Source: Christensenella timonensis
GTDB lineage: Bacteria > Bacillota > Clostridia > Christensenellales > Christensenellaceae
Reading direction: 5' to 3'
DNA: 64,000 nt
NCBI RefSeq assembly: GCF_900087015.1
Contig: NZ_FLKP01000002.1
Span: forward strand, 558,001 to 622,000
This document shows, in pieces, positions 54,846-64,000 of the stretch. Made by a program: the position numbers and the translations under genes. Under the pieces are notes generated by a model. It worked only from the letters and a program-made list of their open reading frames with translations. It was not told the DNA's origin and searched no databases. Within the stretch, counting starts at the first letter, position 1. Each line of letters begins with the position of its first letter.

Positions 54846-55733
54846 ACGAAAAGGAACAGGCGAAATTATAGTATCATCATTTTTCTGGTATGCGTACTTG
54901 TGGTCAGCATACCTTTGTCCGCCCTTGCGAGCAGCGGCGGCCAGTCGGGATACCACCACCAGGACTGGGAGGGGGAGTATTGCCTGCAGGCGTACGATGT
55001 GACGTTGTCGGCAAAGGAAGTCTATGAACTGCGCAAGGAAGGAACCCTGGAAGCGGAAATCCTTGCCCGCTCACGGGCGACCGCACAGGTATGGGGAACT
55101 TGGGAGCATGTGGAAGGCGGATACCAGGCGGTGGAGCTTGGCGTTTTGAAAAATGAACAGCCGCTGGGCGACCACCCCGTGACATTTTATGTGAATGTGG
55201 ACAACAGGGAGACGGGCTATATTGGGGTCACGGCACATGTAACAGAACCGGAGCCGACACCCGATCCAACGCCGGAGCCAACGCCGGAGCCAACGCCGGA
55301 GCCGACGCCGGAGCCGACACCCGAGCCGACGCCGGAGCCGACACCCGAGCCGACACCCGAGCCGACACCCGAGCCGACGCCCGAGCCGACGCCCGAACCG
55401 ACGCCGGAGCCGACTAAGACAGCCGTGCCAACTGGCAAACCTGCGGCGCGGCGAACGAATACGCCGGAGCCTGCGGAAGAAACGATACCGGAACGAACCC
55501 CGGAGCCTGTGGTTAAGCCGACGCCAGCCCGGACAGCGGAAAACCGGCCGGTTAAAAAAGCGGAAAAAGAGCCCGTAAAAGAAGCGATCCCTGAAGAAAC
55601 GGAGCAAAATGCCTGGACGCCCCTTGCAACAACGCTTTTCAGCGGATCGATCGCGCTGGCGGCGGTCTTTTTGATCAGCATCTTAAAGGATGTGCAAACG
55701 ATCCGCTGGTTTAACGGCAAAAAGAAAAAATAA
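54846..55733 (+). CDS. Pro-Glu-Pro-Thr repeat surface protein, apparent ACG start
   Basis: The mature frame is certain; the start is not. Upstream of a GTG at 54900 the same frame encodes [20 protein letters not shown] ending at PLSALASS, a textbook signal peptide. The codon in the start position, 8 bases after GGGG, is ACG; no ATG, GTG or TTG occurs in frame back to the stop at 54801. From ACG the protein has 295 residues: signal peptide (1-30), a small extracellular domain (about 31-130), 14 PEPT units, a charged linker, and a C-terminal membrane segment ending NGKKKK. No LPXTG is seen, so it is membrane-anchored with the bulk outside. Confidence 0.75.
   Translation, partial: TKRNRRNYSIIIFLVCVLVVSIPLSALASSGGQSGYHHQDWEGEYCLQAYDVTLSAKEVYELRKEGTLEAEILARSRATAQVWGTWEHVEGGYQAVELGVLKNEQPLGDHPVTFYVNVDNRETGYIGVTAHVTEPEPTPDPTPEPTPEPTPEPTPEPTPEPTPEPTPEPTPEPTPEPTPEPTPEPTPEPTKTAVPTGKPAARRTNTPEPAEETIPERTPEPVVKPTPARTAENRPVKKAEKEPVKEAIPEETEQNAWTPLATTLFSGSIALAAVFLISILKDVQTIRWFNGKKKK
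55248..55415 (+). repeat. 14 tandem 12-bp repeats encoding PEPT
   Basis: Fourteen consecutive in-frame units of the type CCGGAGCCGACG, differing only at third positions plus one Asp variant. Unit count could change by slippage without breaking the frame. Confidence 0.95.
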
Positions 55734-55751
55734 GATGAAAGGAAACATGCG

Positions 55752-55910
55752 ATGAATCACCTTGAAATAGTTGGAATGATACTGCTGGCGGCGGTTGCTG
55801 CGGCAGGGGTCATCATAAAATGTATCACCCGCAGGAAGCTTAATGATATGGACGGGATCAGCGATGTGTTCCTTTCGGAAAATGACGAGAAAGTGTCGGG
55901 GAAGTTTTGA
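55752..55910 (+). CDS. 52-residue single-pass membrane protein
   Basis: Read directly: MNHLEIVGMILLAAVAAAGV starts the protein, one membrane segment at about 6-24, then a basic stop-transfer (TRRK) and an acidic cytoplasmic tail ending VSGKF. AAAGGA precedes the ATG 18 bp after the surface-protein gene, and the stop is one base before the next ATG, so it is translationally coupled. I know no family. It could link the surface protein to the coiled-coil proteins that follow. Confidence 0.75.
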   Translation: MNHLEIVGMILLAAVAAAGVIIKCITRRKLNDMDGISDVFLSENDEKVSGKF

Positions 55911-55911
55911 G

Positions 55912-56559
55912 ATGGGCAATACGGAAGATGTTTTTTCCCTGGTACAACCGAAAAGCGACGACCCGGAAGTCATACAGTTTTTTGAGATGCTGACCCTTCC
56001 TCGTTCATTGTTTGGATATGACAGGGAGCACGTAATCGACGCGCTGCATTGTCTTGACAAACTATACCAGAACAGGATCGCAGAGCTTAAGAAGGAAAAC
56101 CAACGGGACCGGGAATTCAGGCGCGGCCAGGTGGAACAGAAAGAGGATACGATCGTCCGGCTCACAAAGCGTGCCGAAACGCGAAGCATCGTGGACTGGA
56201 ACATTCCCGGCGGGGAGGCCGTGGCCCCGCGCCGGCGGATAGACGTGATTTTGGGGATTCTCCCAGAAATACAGCAAAGCCTTGACCTGTTGATCAAAAG
56301 GGCGGCAATGGAAGCGCGGCGGATATGCGCAGAGGCCCGCAGGCGGGCTGATGAGCTCTTGGAGGAGAACCGCAGGCAGCTCGCGGAAGAACGCAGGCAG
56401 CATGCGCAAGCGCTTGAAAAAATGTCGGAGCTGAAAAGAGAATACTTTGCAGACTTAAGCGCAATGCAGGCGATCCTTACGGATATGCAGCTGGAAGCGG
56501 ACAACTTCCGCAAACGGCTGGAAGGTATCCGGGAAGAAAAGCATTGGGCGCAAGGGTAG
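55912..56559 (+). CDS. DivIVA-like coiled-coil protein
   Basis: 215 residues from the ATG at 55912, coupled to the preceding stop. PRSLFGYDREHVIDALHCLD (about 30-49) resembles the DivIVA N-terminal motif that binds curved membrane. Long charged heptad regions follow (about 50-85 and 120-210, EARRICAEARRRADELLEEN). Cytoplasmic, no membrane segment. A polar or septal scaffold role is inferred from the DivIVA likeness. Confidence 0.75.
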   Translation: MGNTEDVFSLVQPKSDDPEVIQFFEMLTLPRSLFGYDREHVIDALHCLDKLYQNRIAELKKENQRDREFRRGQVEQKEDTIVRLTKRAETRSIVDWNIPGGEAVAPRRRIDVILGILPEIQQSLDLLIKRAAMEARRICAEARRRADELLEENRRQLAEERRQHAQALEKMSELKREYFADLSAMQAILTDMQLEADNFRKRLEGIREEKHWAQG

Positions 56560-56594
56560 CAATAATCGGAAATAAGAAAGGAAATAAAGCAGAG

Positions 56595-57428
56595 ATGAAA
56601 GATCGTATGGAGATCCAGCAATTGAAAAAAATGGGCAAACGTGAATTGGTACGCCTTGTACAGGACTGTGACGACGAGAACCGGAAGCTGGCAGAGGAGA
56701 GCGAAAAAAAGCAAAACCGGATCAAAGAGCTGGAACAGCAGATCGTCACGTTGCAAGGGTATATGGCGGAAGCGGCGGAAAAGCAGCAGAAGATGCAGGT
56801 TCGTTATCAGGAACCGGGCTCCCTGGCCGACTCCATGATCCAGGTGAACGGCGTGATCGAGGCGGCACAAAATGCGGCCAAACAATATCTGGAACGGATC
56901 CGTGAAATGGAAGCTGTAAAACAGAAGGAAACGAAAGAAGCGATCGAGGCGGCACGCAACGAAGCGGAACGGATCATACTCAAGGCGAAAACGGGCGCCG
57001 CGCAGATACAGGAAGCCAGCAGCAATGTCCTGCAAAGCCTGCAAACGGAAATCGACAGGATGCTGAATGGCGCACGGGGCGAATACGAACAGCGGATCAC
57101 GGAGGAAACGCATCTTTGGGGAACAGAAGCGGCCGGGGAAACAGATATGGCGCCGCCGTCTTATATACAGCCGGTACAGGAAGAACCGAAAAAGGTTCCG
57201 CACTTAAACGAGATCCTGAACCCAATGCAGGAGGAAGAAAAAGAGGAAGCAGAGCCTCCAAAGCCGGAGGTGGATATGCCGGATGCAGATGGAGCGCCGC
57301 CGCAGAGCGGGACGGCTGAAAAGGCAGACGATTTTGCGGATGGGTTGAGCGAGGAGATCAGGAGCGTGATCAGCGACCTGACCTACAAAACGCAGCATCT
57401 GGGAGAGCAACTTAAGGATACCTATTAA
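56595..57428 (+). CDS. Coiled-coil protein A, paralogue of protein B
   Basis: 277 residues from the ATG at 56595. N-terminal motif MEIQQLKKMGKRELVRLVQD, then heptads to about 85 (QNRIKELEQQIVTLQ), a second helical block at about 95-180 (IEAARNEAERIILKAKTGAA), and a disordered acidic/Pro-rich tail with a last short helix SEEIRSVISDLTYKTQ. The N-terminal motif and middle block recur in the next gene. No enzyme motif. Structural scaffold inferred. Confidence 0.7.
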   Translation: MKDRMEIQQLKKMGKRELVRLVQDCDDENRKLAEESEKKQNRIKELEQQIVTLQGYMAEAAEKQQKMQVRYQEPGSLADSMIQVNGVIEAAQNAAKQYLERIREMEAVKQKETKEAIEAARNEAERIILKAKTGAAQIQEASSNVLQSLQTEIDRMLNGARGEYEQRITEETHLWGTEAAGETDMAPPSYIQPVQEEPKKVPHLNEILNPMQEEEKEEAEPPKPEVDMPDADGAPPQSGTAEKADDFADGLSEEIRSVISDLTYKTQHLGEQLKDTY

Positions 57429-57463
57429 GGCAAGGTCAGTGAAGTGATAAGGAGGGGTTATCT

Positions 57464-58135
57464 GTGGCTGGAATCAATCAGGAAATCAAAGAATTACAAA
57501 AACTTGGCAAAATGGATCTTATTATTTTGCTGGGGGAATTGAGCGAAGAGCTCGAAGGGTTTGAAAAGGATAACCGTGAAAAAGAGGACAAGATCACAGC
57601 CCTTGCGCAGGAAAACGAAACGCTGCGAAGGGAAAAGGAGATGCTGGCCAAAAAAAACGAGTCGTTGATGAGCCAGGTACAGGCAGCGAACAGGAAGCTG
57701 CTGGACTTGGAAGAACGGCCGTCCGGCACACAGGCGATCGAGGCGGTCGCCCGCAGGATGAGCGAAATCGCACGGCAGACAGGGGAACAGCTCCATCTGC
57801 TGGAAGAAATGAAAAACGAACGCCGGCAGGATACCGCTTATACAGCACGGGACGCGCAGGTCAAGGCACAGGCTATCATTGAATCCGCGCAAAAAAGAGC
57901 GGTCGGGATCACCAAGCAGCTCCAGCAGACGAATTTGGAGATGCTGTCCAATATGCAGGCGGCGATCGACCGTGCCCGCAGCGGGTATGAGGCCGCTTTT
58001 GAGGAAGGGAATATCCGTGCTTTCCCGCCGCAGGAAGAACAAGTCGTGCTGAGTGCGGAGCAGGCGAGGAATCTCTTAAAAGTCCTCAAACGTTTTGGAA
58101 AACCGGGCGAGGCGACACAGGCTGAAGAAGGATAA
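57464..58135 (+). CDS. Coiled-coil protein B, paralogue of protein A
   Basis: 223 residues from a GTG behind AAGGAGGGG. INQEIKELQKLGKMDLIILL matches the start of protein A, followed by heptads to about 85 and a second block ARDAQVKAQAIIESAQKRAV and NLEMLSNMQAAIDRARSGYE like that of A. The C-terminal segment VLSAEQARNLLKVLKRFGKP is distinct. Spacing to both neighbours is 33-35 bp. Confidence 0.7.
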   Translation: MAGINQEIKELQKLGKMDLIILLGELSEELEGFEKDNREKEDKITALAQENETLRREKEMLAKKNESLMSQVQAANRKLLDLEERPSGTQAIEAVARRMSEIARQTGEQLHLLEEMKNERRQDTAYTARDAQVKAQAIIESAQKRAVGITKQLQQTNLEMLSNMQAAIDRARSGYEAAFEEGNIRAFPPQEEQVVLSAEQARNLLKVLKRFGKPGEATQAEEG

Positions 58136-58168
58136 AATTCCGGAAAAAACGGATAAATATGGAACAGT

Positions 58169-58789
58169 ATGGATAACAGGAAAAGGATTCCCCCAAAGGG
58201 TGCGGAAGGGGAAAGATGGCGTCCGAGCCTTCAGGCGGTACGCGCGGAGATCGAACGCCTGCAAAAGCGCAGGGACAGGAGAAAAGAGGTATGGGGCATC
58301 ATAAGCCGCGTGCTTTTTGTGGCTATGGCGGTCATGCTGATCAACATTTATGTGGTACGTATCGCAACGGTCAACGGGGCGTCCATGCAGCCGACCCTGC
58401 AGGACGGGGACGTGCTCCTTTGCAGTTCCCTTGGATATACGCCCGACTATGGCGACATCGTAGTCACGGAAATGGATGTGGGGGAAGGCGACCTCGTAAA
58501 GAGGGTGATCGCCCTTGCGGGGGATACCGTGGATGTTGATTACCGGACTGGTACGGTAAGCGTTAATGGGGAACGACTGGATGAACCGTATATTTTAGAA
58601 TCGACAAACCTCAAAGGAGACATCCAGTTCCCGGTCGAGGTTCCGGTAGGGCGCGTGTTCCTGCTGGGGGATAACCGCAACAATTCCGTGGACAGCAGGC
58701 GGAGCATCCTCGGCATGGTACCCGAATGTACGCTGCTGGGGAAAGTATATTTCAGGGTTTTCCCGCTGGACAGGATAGGAGCCCTGTAA
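58169..58789 (+). CDS. Signal peptidase I
   Basis: 206 residues. Charged N-terminal region of 40 residues, one membrane segment (about 43-66), then the catalytic domain outside with Ser72 (NGASMQPTL) and general-base Lys111 (GDLVKRVIALAGD); GDNRNNSVDSR is box E. A dedicated signal peptidase between scaffold and adhesin genes recalls the SipA-type enzymes of pilus operons. Its cytoplasmic N-terminal arm is longer than usual and could contact the coiled-coil proteins. Confidence 0.92.
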   Translation: MDNRKRIPPKGAEGERWRPSLQAVRAEIERLQKRRDRRKEVWGIISRVLFVAMAVMLINIYVVRIATVNGASMQPTLQDGDVLLCSSLGYTPDYGDIVVTEMDVGEGDLVKRVIALAGDTVDVDYRTGTVSVNGERLDEPYILESTNLKGDIQFPVEVPVGRVFLLGDNRNNSVDSRRSILGMVPECTLLGKVYFRVFPLDRIGAL

Positions 58790-58800
58790 TCAAGGCAAAA

Positions 58801-58829
58801 TGTGTCGTTTGCGTAAAGAGAATGTTGTT
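58801..58829 (+). promoter_or_regulatory. LytTR-type tandem repeat, site B
   Basis: TGTGTCGTT (58801-58809) and AATGTTGTT (58821-58829), followed by CACGAT..AA..CACACAA as in site A and a candidate -10 CATAAT about 35 bp further. The unit spacing is 20 bp against 21 in site A. It precedes the giant adhesin gene. Confidence 0.65.
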
Positions 58830-58960
58830 CACGATACAAAACACACAAAAACCGATATTTATTGCATAATCTGATCACGGTAGATACTGGGGAAGACAGC
58901 CCCGGAACGAATAGAAATCACATGAGTCCTCAAAGGATTGGCAGGATGAAGGAGAAGGAA

Positions 58961-61900
58961 ATGAAGAACAATTGGCAGGAAAAAAAGCAGGAATATATTC
59001 AGGAGCAGCAAAAAACTTCCGCGAAAAAACGGACGCGCAGGCTCCTCCTGATTATATTGGCGGTTGCCATTGGGCTGAGCAGCGTGATCACGGTATTTGC
59101 GCAGACAAGTACCGATACGGCCGCGCCCGAGCCTGTGGAAACGATGGAAACAATGCCGCAGCAGGAAGAGCAACCGGGGCAGCAAGCGGAAACGGCAACT
59201 GAACCGGAGGAGATACAGGCCCCGCCGCCGGAAGAAACAGAACAGCCGGCGGAAGAATCGCCTGCCATGGGAGGCCTGTGGATCTATACTACGATCACAG
59301 GTGAAAATATTGCGGAAGGCGAAACGGCGGAATATACGCTTAAGGTAAACGGCGAAGCCTATGCCGGCCAGAATTACCGCCTGTTTGACGTGACAAAAGA
59401 CCCGGCGCAGGAGCTGGGAACCTTTGCAACGGATGCAGAAGGCAGGATCGCCATGGAAACAGGCCGTGCGGCGCTGTTTGAAAACATTGCGGACGGAACG
59501 GGGTATGTCGTGGAAGGAAGCGCGAAAGAGGGCTTCTCCTTTGTGGTTCCGGAAAATAACGGAACGCTTGAAAATACTGCGGCGCTGGCGCTGAATACGG
59601 AAGGCGATGTTTCCGCGACGGGAACCGTAACGCAGGAGGGAAGCACGGCGCAGTTGGAACTCAGGCAGGATGCGGCGGAGGCGCAAGAGGGCGCCGCGCC
59701 GGAAGCAGGGGCGAGCGATGACGCGCAAGCAGCGGAAGCAGAAGAAACGCCCGCGTTGGAAGCGCCGCAGGCAGATGCGGACGGCCCTGCAGTCGTTCCT
59801 TTTGCGGAGGAAGAGACCCAGAGCTATAAATTTGACCTGAAATGGATCGCGTACGACAGTCTGCCGGGCACCAAATCGGATACAGACCTTTCGCTTGACG
59901 GCTGGAACAATACGACCAAAAAGACGATCAAGGCGCAGGTCACGTTTTCCAATAATACGGATTACGCGGTTGGCGAAGTACAGATCCGTATTCCCCAGAC
60001 CCTGCTCACATACCGTGCGGGAACACCGATGAACGGTGCGAACTGCAACTTTGTGGACATCGGCGTGCCCAAGGCGCCGGATATGATCGCCGCATCGGAT
60101 TTCAACTATACTATAGACCCCGATACGGGCGACGTGATCCTTACTAACTGCAAGGCCATCAAGGCGGGCGGCAACAACCTGATCCAGATCGCATGGGCAG
60201 TGGACGCTATGGGCGTTGTCGACGAGACGGATTTTGGCTTTTCGGCGCAGCTCACGACCAAAGGCGTAACGCAGCCGGCCAGCAACGCCATCACGGGCAC
60301 GATCGACACGTCCGCTGAGGTGGCTTCCGCTACAAAAGCGGTCGCGAACGGCGGCAAGGTCGCGAACTGGGCGACCGTCCAGACGTACGCGCCAAACATG
60401 GCGGGGCAGGCGCAGCCGGACGATTTCAACGATTATTGGTATTTGGTATACCAGATGCGTTACAATGTCACTTTTACGCAGCCGTATAACGTCAAGCTGA
60501 CGGAGCTCCCGGGTACGGGAGGAGAGCTGGTGGGCGGTTATACGGGAAGGATAGGCTCCGGAACCTCGACAAGCGCCCAGGCAGGCTGGTGGGATCTTAC
60601 GGATAATACGCTGACCTTCGATTATAACCGGCTGCTCAGTACATATAGCTCAAGCTATCGTGATTATCTCACGAACTCAGCCTATAGCAGCAGTTATTTT
60701 TACGCTGTCGTCCGTTTCCCCAAGGACCAGTACCCTGCGGGAACGAATGTGGAGAACAACTTCAAGGTGGAGCTGACCGGCGTGGATGACGGGATCACCA
60801 GCACGCAGGAGAAATCCGTAGCGGTGCCGATCGTGGAGTGGACGCCCCCGCGGCCTACGGGCAGCCTTTACTATACGTATAAAACCACCAACGGCAACAA
60901 CGACATCGTCCCGGTGCTGAAAACGTCGATGGACAACGGTCAGGATTTTGATATGGCGTCCAGCAACGTTTCGACGGTCAACAACGGCACTGTCAAAACA
61001 AATTTCTATACGTACGCGTACGGGCGGAAATATTTGAACGAAAACAGCATCCCCACTCCGGAAAACAGCAAGATGAACGTGGTGGCGGAGGATGGGCGTA
61101 TGCTCGCCAATAACGTACCCTTGGGACCGGAGGATTATTATATCTCCAACTGGGCGGTCAGTATCGCGGATATCCTCTGGATCATCGACCCCAGCCAGGA
61201 AATGTCTGATTATTCCAACTTCTATTCCCCGACGGGCAATCCGGTCAAGCTTTATGTGCAGACGGGGGCAGACCCGGGTACGTGGAAGGAAGCGGGCGAG
61301 ATTTCCTATGAGAATTTTGTGACCAAGGCTGCGGACTATAAAGGGTTCGAGCGCTATGTCAGCGCGGGCACGATCGATGCGATGGCTTATGTACCGGATG
61401 CGCTGAAAGCCGAAGGGATCTATAAGGTCAAGGCGGAACACGCGTCGGATTCTTCCCATGGGTGGACGTCGCAGGTTTACATGTATATCCATACGACGAT
61501 CAAAAGTGATTCCCCTGTTTTCCAGTCGCTGGTGGAGGATTCTACCGCAACAGGCAACCGTATCACCTTCCAGAACTATTCGGATAACCATATCGAGCTC
61601 AACGGCTCGCAGGTATATAGGCAGGAGTACAACGCCAATAAATACTTTGTACCCATGTACACGGTAAACGGACATACCAAATCGGTGAGCCTGACAAACG
61701 ACAAAACGAACAGCCAGGTCAAGGCGAATATCACGCTGACCGGGTCGCAAATGCTGCGGTACAACTATTACGGCACCTCATCTTCGTATTACAGTAATGT
61801 AACCTTCCAGCAATTAAAGGACGCGGGAGGCGCTACCCTCGAGCAGCTTGGCTGGACGCAGAAAGATTGGGTGTTTTACGACCTGCTGCCGGAAGGATAT

Positions 61901-64000
61901 GCGTTCGACCCGAACGTAGCCATCACAGCGGCAAGCGGCTACAACAATACTGCCAGCCGGACTTATTTCCTGTCCAACGACGACGTGAGCGTCACGTCGT
62001 ACGATGTGATCGAGGATTACAAGGGCACCGGACGCACGATGGTCAAGGTGTATGTGCATACGGAATTTAACCCGAATCCGACCAATAACGGCGAAGCCTA
62101 TTACAGCGACGGCCTGTTCTTTAACCTCTCCGTGAAGCTGGGGGCCTATTACCGCTACACGGATTACAAGACGGCGAACGGCAAGGAAAACGATTCGGCG
62201 TGGCAGCCGCAGGAAGGAACCTTCCTGGGCGTGGGCAACCAATACAGCAGCAGCGAATATGTGCGGCCGGACAGCGGCGCGAACGCGCCTTCCGGCGTCG
62301 GCAAGGATGAAAACGGCGCCTCGTATTTTGCCGACCTGAATGAAAACGGCAATACGGAAGAGATGAATACCCAATACGCCTCCGCAAGTTCGACGATCGA
62401 TATCACGGTGGCCACGGCCACGGGTATCACCAAGACCGTCAAGGAAGATGCGGACAAGTTTGCGACCTACGATGAAAATGCGCGCGTGGCGACGGGAGAA
62501 ACGTATACCTACCGCCTGCAGGTACAGAACACGGACGGCGGCACGATGAAAAACGTGGTTATCTTCGACCGTTTGGAACGTGCGGCCATCGACCGCGCAG
62601 GCGTAGACGATATCGTCTTTGACGGTACGTACTGGCAGGGCACGCTGGATTCTGTGGATACCACTATGCCGAGGCGCAAGGGGATCGACCCGGTGGTCTA
62701 TTATTCCACCAAGGCGGACGCGGCCTACGACTTATCCGACGCGGCTTCCGCGTGGACGACGACAAAGCCGGCGAATATGAGTACAGTCAAAGCGATCGCG
62801 GTTGACCTTTCCAAAAAGACGGACGGAACGGATTATGTGTTTGCGCCGTTGGAAGGAACCTATATCGGGCTCAAGATGGATGCCCCTTCGACGCTCACAG
62901 AGCCGACCATCCATGCCTACAACAATCCGGCGTGGATCAACGAATTCACGGCGGCGACGGGTGAAACCAAGACGGAGACCACGCTGGGCAACGCTGTCAC
63001 CGTAGAATTATTCGAGGCGGCGGAGCTGCGCGTAAGCAAGCAGGCGAGTGGGCTTGACCTGGGCGGCGTGGACTTCAGCTATACCCTACTGCAAAACGGC
63101 GAACCTTACGGCCCGGCTGAATATACTTTATATGATATCAGCGACCCGGCGAGCCCCACGGTGGTTTCGGGTACGTGGGCAACGGACGCAAGCGGTAAAT
63201 TTACGCTCAAGGCCAGCCAGATGGCGGTATTTGAGCGCATGGACAATAAAGCGGCATACAGCGTGACGGAAGCGGCGATGACGGGAAATACCATCGTATC
63301 GCCGGAGGGCGGCGTCGCCACGGGAACGCTCGATAAGGACAAAGCGCAGGTCGTGGAGTTTGTCAACGATTATATTGGAAACCTGGCTAAGCTGCGGCTC
63401 ACAAAAAATGTGAACAAGCTTTCGGGCGGCGTTGACGCGCCCGCAGGGGATACGTTTGAGTTTACAGTGAAGCTGGGCAAAACAACGGATACGATGGCGC
63501 CGTATGCAAACCAGGAATACAGGCTCTACCAGTCGAACGGAACGGAGATCACCGAAGGCGGGCCCTTTAAAACGGATGAAAACGGTAAGCTGGCCCTGAA
63601 AGCGGCGCAGTATGCGGAGTTCCCGCAGGTTGTGAAGGGCTGGCGGTACGAGATCAGGGAAACGGCGAAATCGGACTACACGTTCTACAGTCCAAGCACG
63701 GGCGTATACAGCGGCGTGATCACGACCAGCACAGCACTGATGCCGACGACGAGCGCTACCTTTACCAACCGGTACGAGGCGTACCGTCCGCTTAACGTGG
63801 AAAAAACGGTAACGGCGACGCCGGGCTACACCGCCCCGGAAGGCGATGAATTTACATTTACGGTGAAGGTACGCAACATATTGTACAACAGCCAGGCGTA
63901 TAAGCTTTACGACATCACAGACCCGGACAACCCGGTGGAGCTGATCGGTACCTATACGACGGACTCGAACGGCCAGATGAAATTGAAGGCAGGCCAGCGC
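58961..64000 (+). CDS. Giant Cna-B-repeat adhesin, 3' end outside window
   Basis: Open from the ATG at 58961 to the window end (1,680 residues seen); an ATG at 58946 is in frame, but AAGGAGAAGGA favours 58961. Signal segment at about 28-47 ([15 protein letters not shown], then FAQ). Acidic/Pro linker to about 100, a Cna-B-like domain at about 103-220, an Ala/Glu-rich linker, a large adhesion region from about 288 with beta-rich, Asn/Thr/Tyr-rich sequence, a DUF11-like domain at about 1150-1345, then Cna-B-like repeats at about 1352, 1470 and 1610. Each repeat has EFTFTVKV-type start, Y.LYD and TD.NG...LKA. Such repeats often hold isopeptide bonds. A sortase signal would lie beyond the window. 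Confidence 0.88.
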   Translation, partial: MKNNWQEKKQEYIQEQQKTSAKKRTRRLLLIILAVAIGLSSVITVFAQTSTDTAAPEPVETMETMPQQEEQPGQQAETATEPEEIQAPPPEETEQPAEESPAMGGLWIYTTITGENIAEGETAEYTLKVNGEAYAGQNYRLFDVTKDPAQELGTFATDAEGRIAMETGRAALFENIADGTGYVVEGSAKEGFSFVVPENNGTLENTAALALNTEGDVSATGTVTQEGSTAQLELRQDAAEAQEGAAPEAGASDDAQAAEAEETPALEAPQADADGPAVVPFAEEETQSYKFDLKWIAYDSLPGTKSDTDLSLDGWNNTTKKTIKAQVTFSNNTDYAVGEVQIRIPQTLLTYRAGTPMNGANCNFVDIGVPKAPDMIAASDFNYTIDPDTGDVILTNCKAIKAGGNNLIQIAWAVDAMGVVDETDFGFSAQLTTKGVTQPASNAITGTIDTSAEVASATKAVANGGKVANWATVQTYAPNMAGQAQPDDFNDYWYLVYQMRYNVTFTQPYNVKLTELPGTGGELVGGYTGRIGSGTSTSAQAGWWDLTDNTLTFDYNRLLSTYSSSYRDYLTNSAYSSSYFYAVVRFPKDQYPAGTNVENNFKVELTGVDDGITSTQEKSVAVPIVEWTPPRPTGSLYYTYKTTNGNNDIVPVLKTSMDNGQDFDMASSNVSTVNNGTVKTNFYTYAYGRKYLNENSIPTPENSKMNVVAEDGRMLANNVPLGPEDYYISNWAVSIADILWIIDPSQEMSDYSNFYSPTGNPVKLYVQTGADPGTWKEAGEISYENFVTKAADYKGFERYVSAGTIDAMAYVPDALKAEGIYKVKAEHASDSSHGWTSQVYMYIHTTIKSDSPVFQSLVEDSTATGNRITFQNYSDNHIELNGSQVYRQEYNANKYFVPMYTVNGHTKSVSLTNDKTNSQVKANITLTGSQMLRYNYYGTSSSYYSNVTFQQLKDAGGATLEQLGWTQKDWVFYDLLPEGYAFDPNVAITAASGYNNTASRTYFLSNDDVSVTSYDVIEDYKGTGRTMVKVYVHTEFNPNPTNNGEAYYSDGLFFNLSVKLGAYYRYTDYKTANGKENDSAWQPQEGTFLGVGNQYSSSEYVRPDSGANAPSGVGKDENGASYFADLNENGNTEEMNTQYASASSTIDITVATATGITKTVKEDADKFATYDENARVATGETYTYRLQVQNTDGGTMKNVVIFDRLERAAIDRAGVDDIVFDGTYWQGTLDSVDTTMPRRKGIDPVVYYSTKADAAYDLSDAASAWTTTKPANMSTVKAIAVDLSKKTDGTDYVFAPLEGTYIGLKMDAPSTLTEPTIHAYNNPAWINEFTAATGETKTETTLGNAVTVELFEAAELRVSKQASGLDLGGVDFSYTLLQNGEPYGPAEYTLYDISDPASPTVVSGTWATDASGKFTLKASQMAVFERMDNKAAYSVTEAAMTGNTIVSPEGGVATGTLDKDKAQVVEFVNDYIGNLAKLRLTKNVNKLSGGVDAPAGDTFEFTVKLGKTTDTMAPYANQEYRLYQSNGTEITEGGPFKTDENGKLALKAAQYAEFPQVVKGWRYEIRETAKSDYTFYSPSTGVYSGVITTSTALMPTTSATFTNRYEAYRPLNVEKTVTATPGYTAPEGDEFTFTVKVRNILYNSQAYKLYDITDPDNPVELIGTYTTDSNGQMKLKAGQR

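Noticed and set aside
54742-55002. An 86-codon + strand frame beginning in the LytTR site
   Set aside because: Overlaps the signal-peptide and mature region of the PEPT protein in another frame and has no family features.
55683-57203. A 506-codon antisense frame over the coiled-coil genes
   Set aside because: Low-complexity shadow (long Arg/Phe/Ser runs); the + strand operon has ribosome sites and tight spacing.
60677-61750. A 357-codon antisense frame inside the adhesin
   Set aside because: The adhesin frame is continuous with recognisable domains on both sides.

Overview
The window reads as a chromosomal segment of a Gram-positive member of the Firmicutes/Clostridia. The evidence is the gene order S10-spc-alpha-ECF-truA-rplM-rpsI, zinc-binding S4, S14 and L36, a zinc-lid adenylate kinase, long-form HPF, RecD2, SecA with a C-terminal zinc tail, VanW proteins and many TTG starts. 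The base composition is moderately GC-rich. A Christensenella-like organism fits, but that is inference and not a database result.

Layout. 1-3.2 kb: two tandem VanW-family cell-envelope proteins, the first cut by the window edge. 3.2-5.4 kb: tuf with its own promoter and terminator, then a ZIP metal transporter on the opposite strand. 5.6-26.4 kb: the ribosomal super-operon from rpsJ to rplQ with secY, adk, map, infA and rpoA, followed by the ECF vitamin-transporter module, truA, a GNAT acetyltransferase and rplM-rpsI. The S10 and L13 genes have structured leaders. 26.5-35.7 kb: housekeeping genes (TtcA-like thiolase, small export protein, metK, recD2, comF, hpf, secA). Between hpf and secA lies a structured non-coding RNA that fits the raiA motif by position and fold. 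35.8-41.0 kb: a small orphan protein, an autoregulated MerR activator, a YhiM-type membrane protein, a FUSC-type membrane protein, prfB and a YbjQ protein. 41.0-43.2 kb: a scarred region with repeated tRNA 3' ends and terminators, an XRE regulator, tRNA-Met(CAT) and a recombinase-fold protein that has lost its catalytic residues. 43.4-53.1 kb: carboxylesterase, the complete glycine-cleavage operon gcvT-gcvH-gcvPA-gcvPB, a radical SAM protein, a membrane-anchored EEP phosphatase, ferredoxin plus cupin, a zinc-ribbon microprotein and a NUDIX hydrolase.

53.3-64 kb is the accessory highlight. A structured 5' element precedes an Rrf2 (probably Fe-S) regulator and an orphan LytTR response regulator. 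Downstream lie a (PEPT)n surface protein, a 52-residue single-pass membrane protein, a DivIVA-like coiled-coil protein, two paralogous coiled-coil proteins, a signal peptidase I and a giant Cna-B-repeat adhesin that runs off the window. Two intergenic regions, one before the surface protein and one before the adhesin, carry matching tandem 9-bp repeats of the kind LytTR domains bind. I interpret this as one LytTR-controlled surface-display system with a cytoplasmic coiled-coil scaffold. The surface-protein gene has ACG where its ATG should be.
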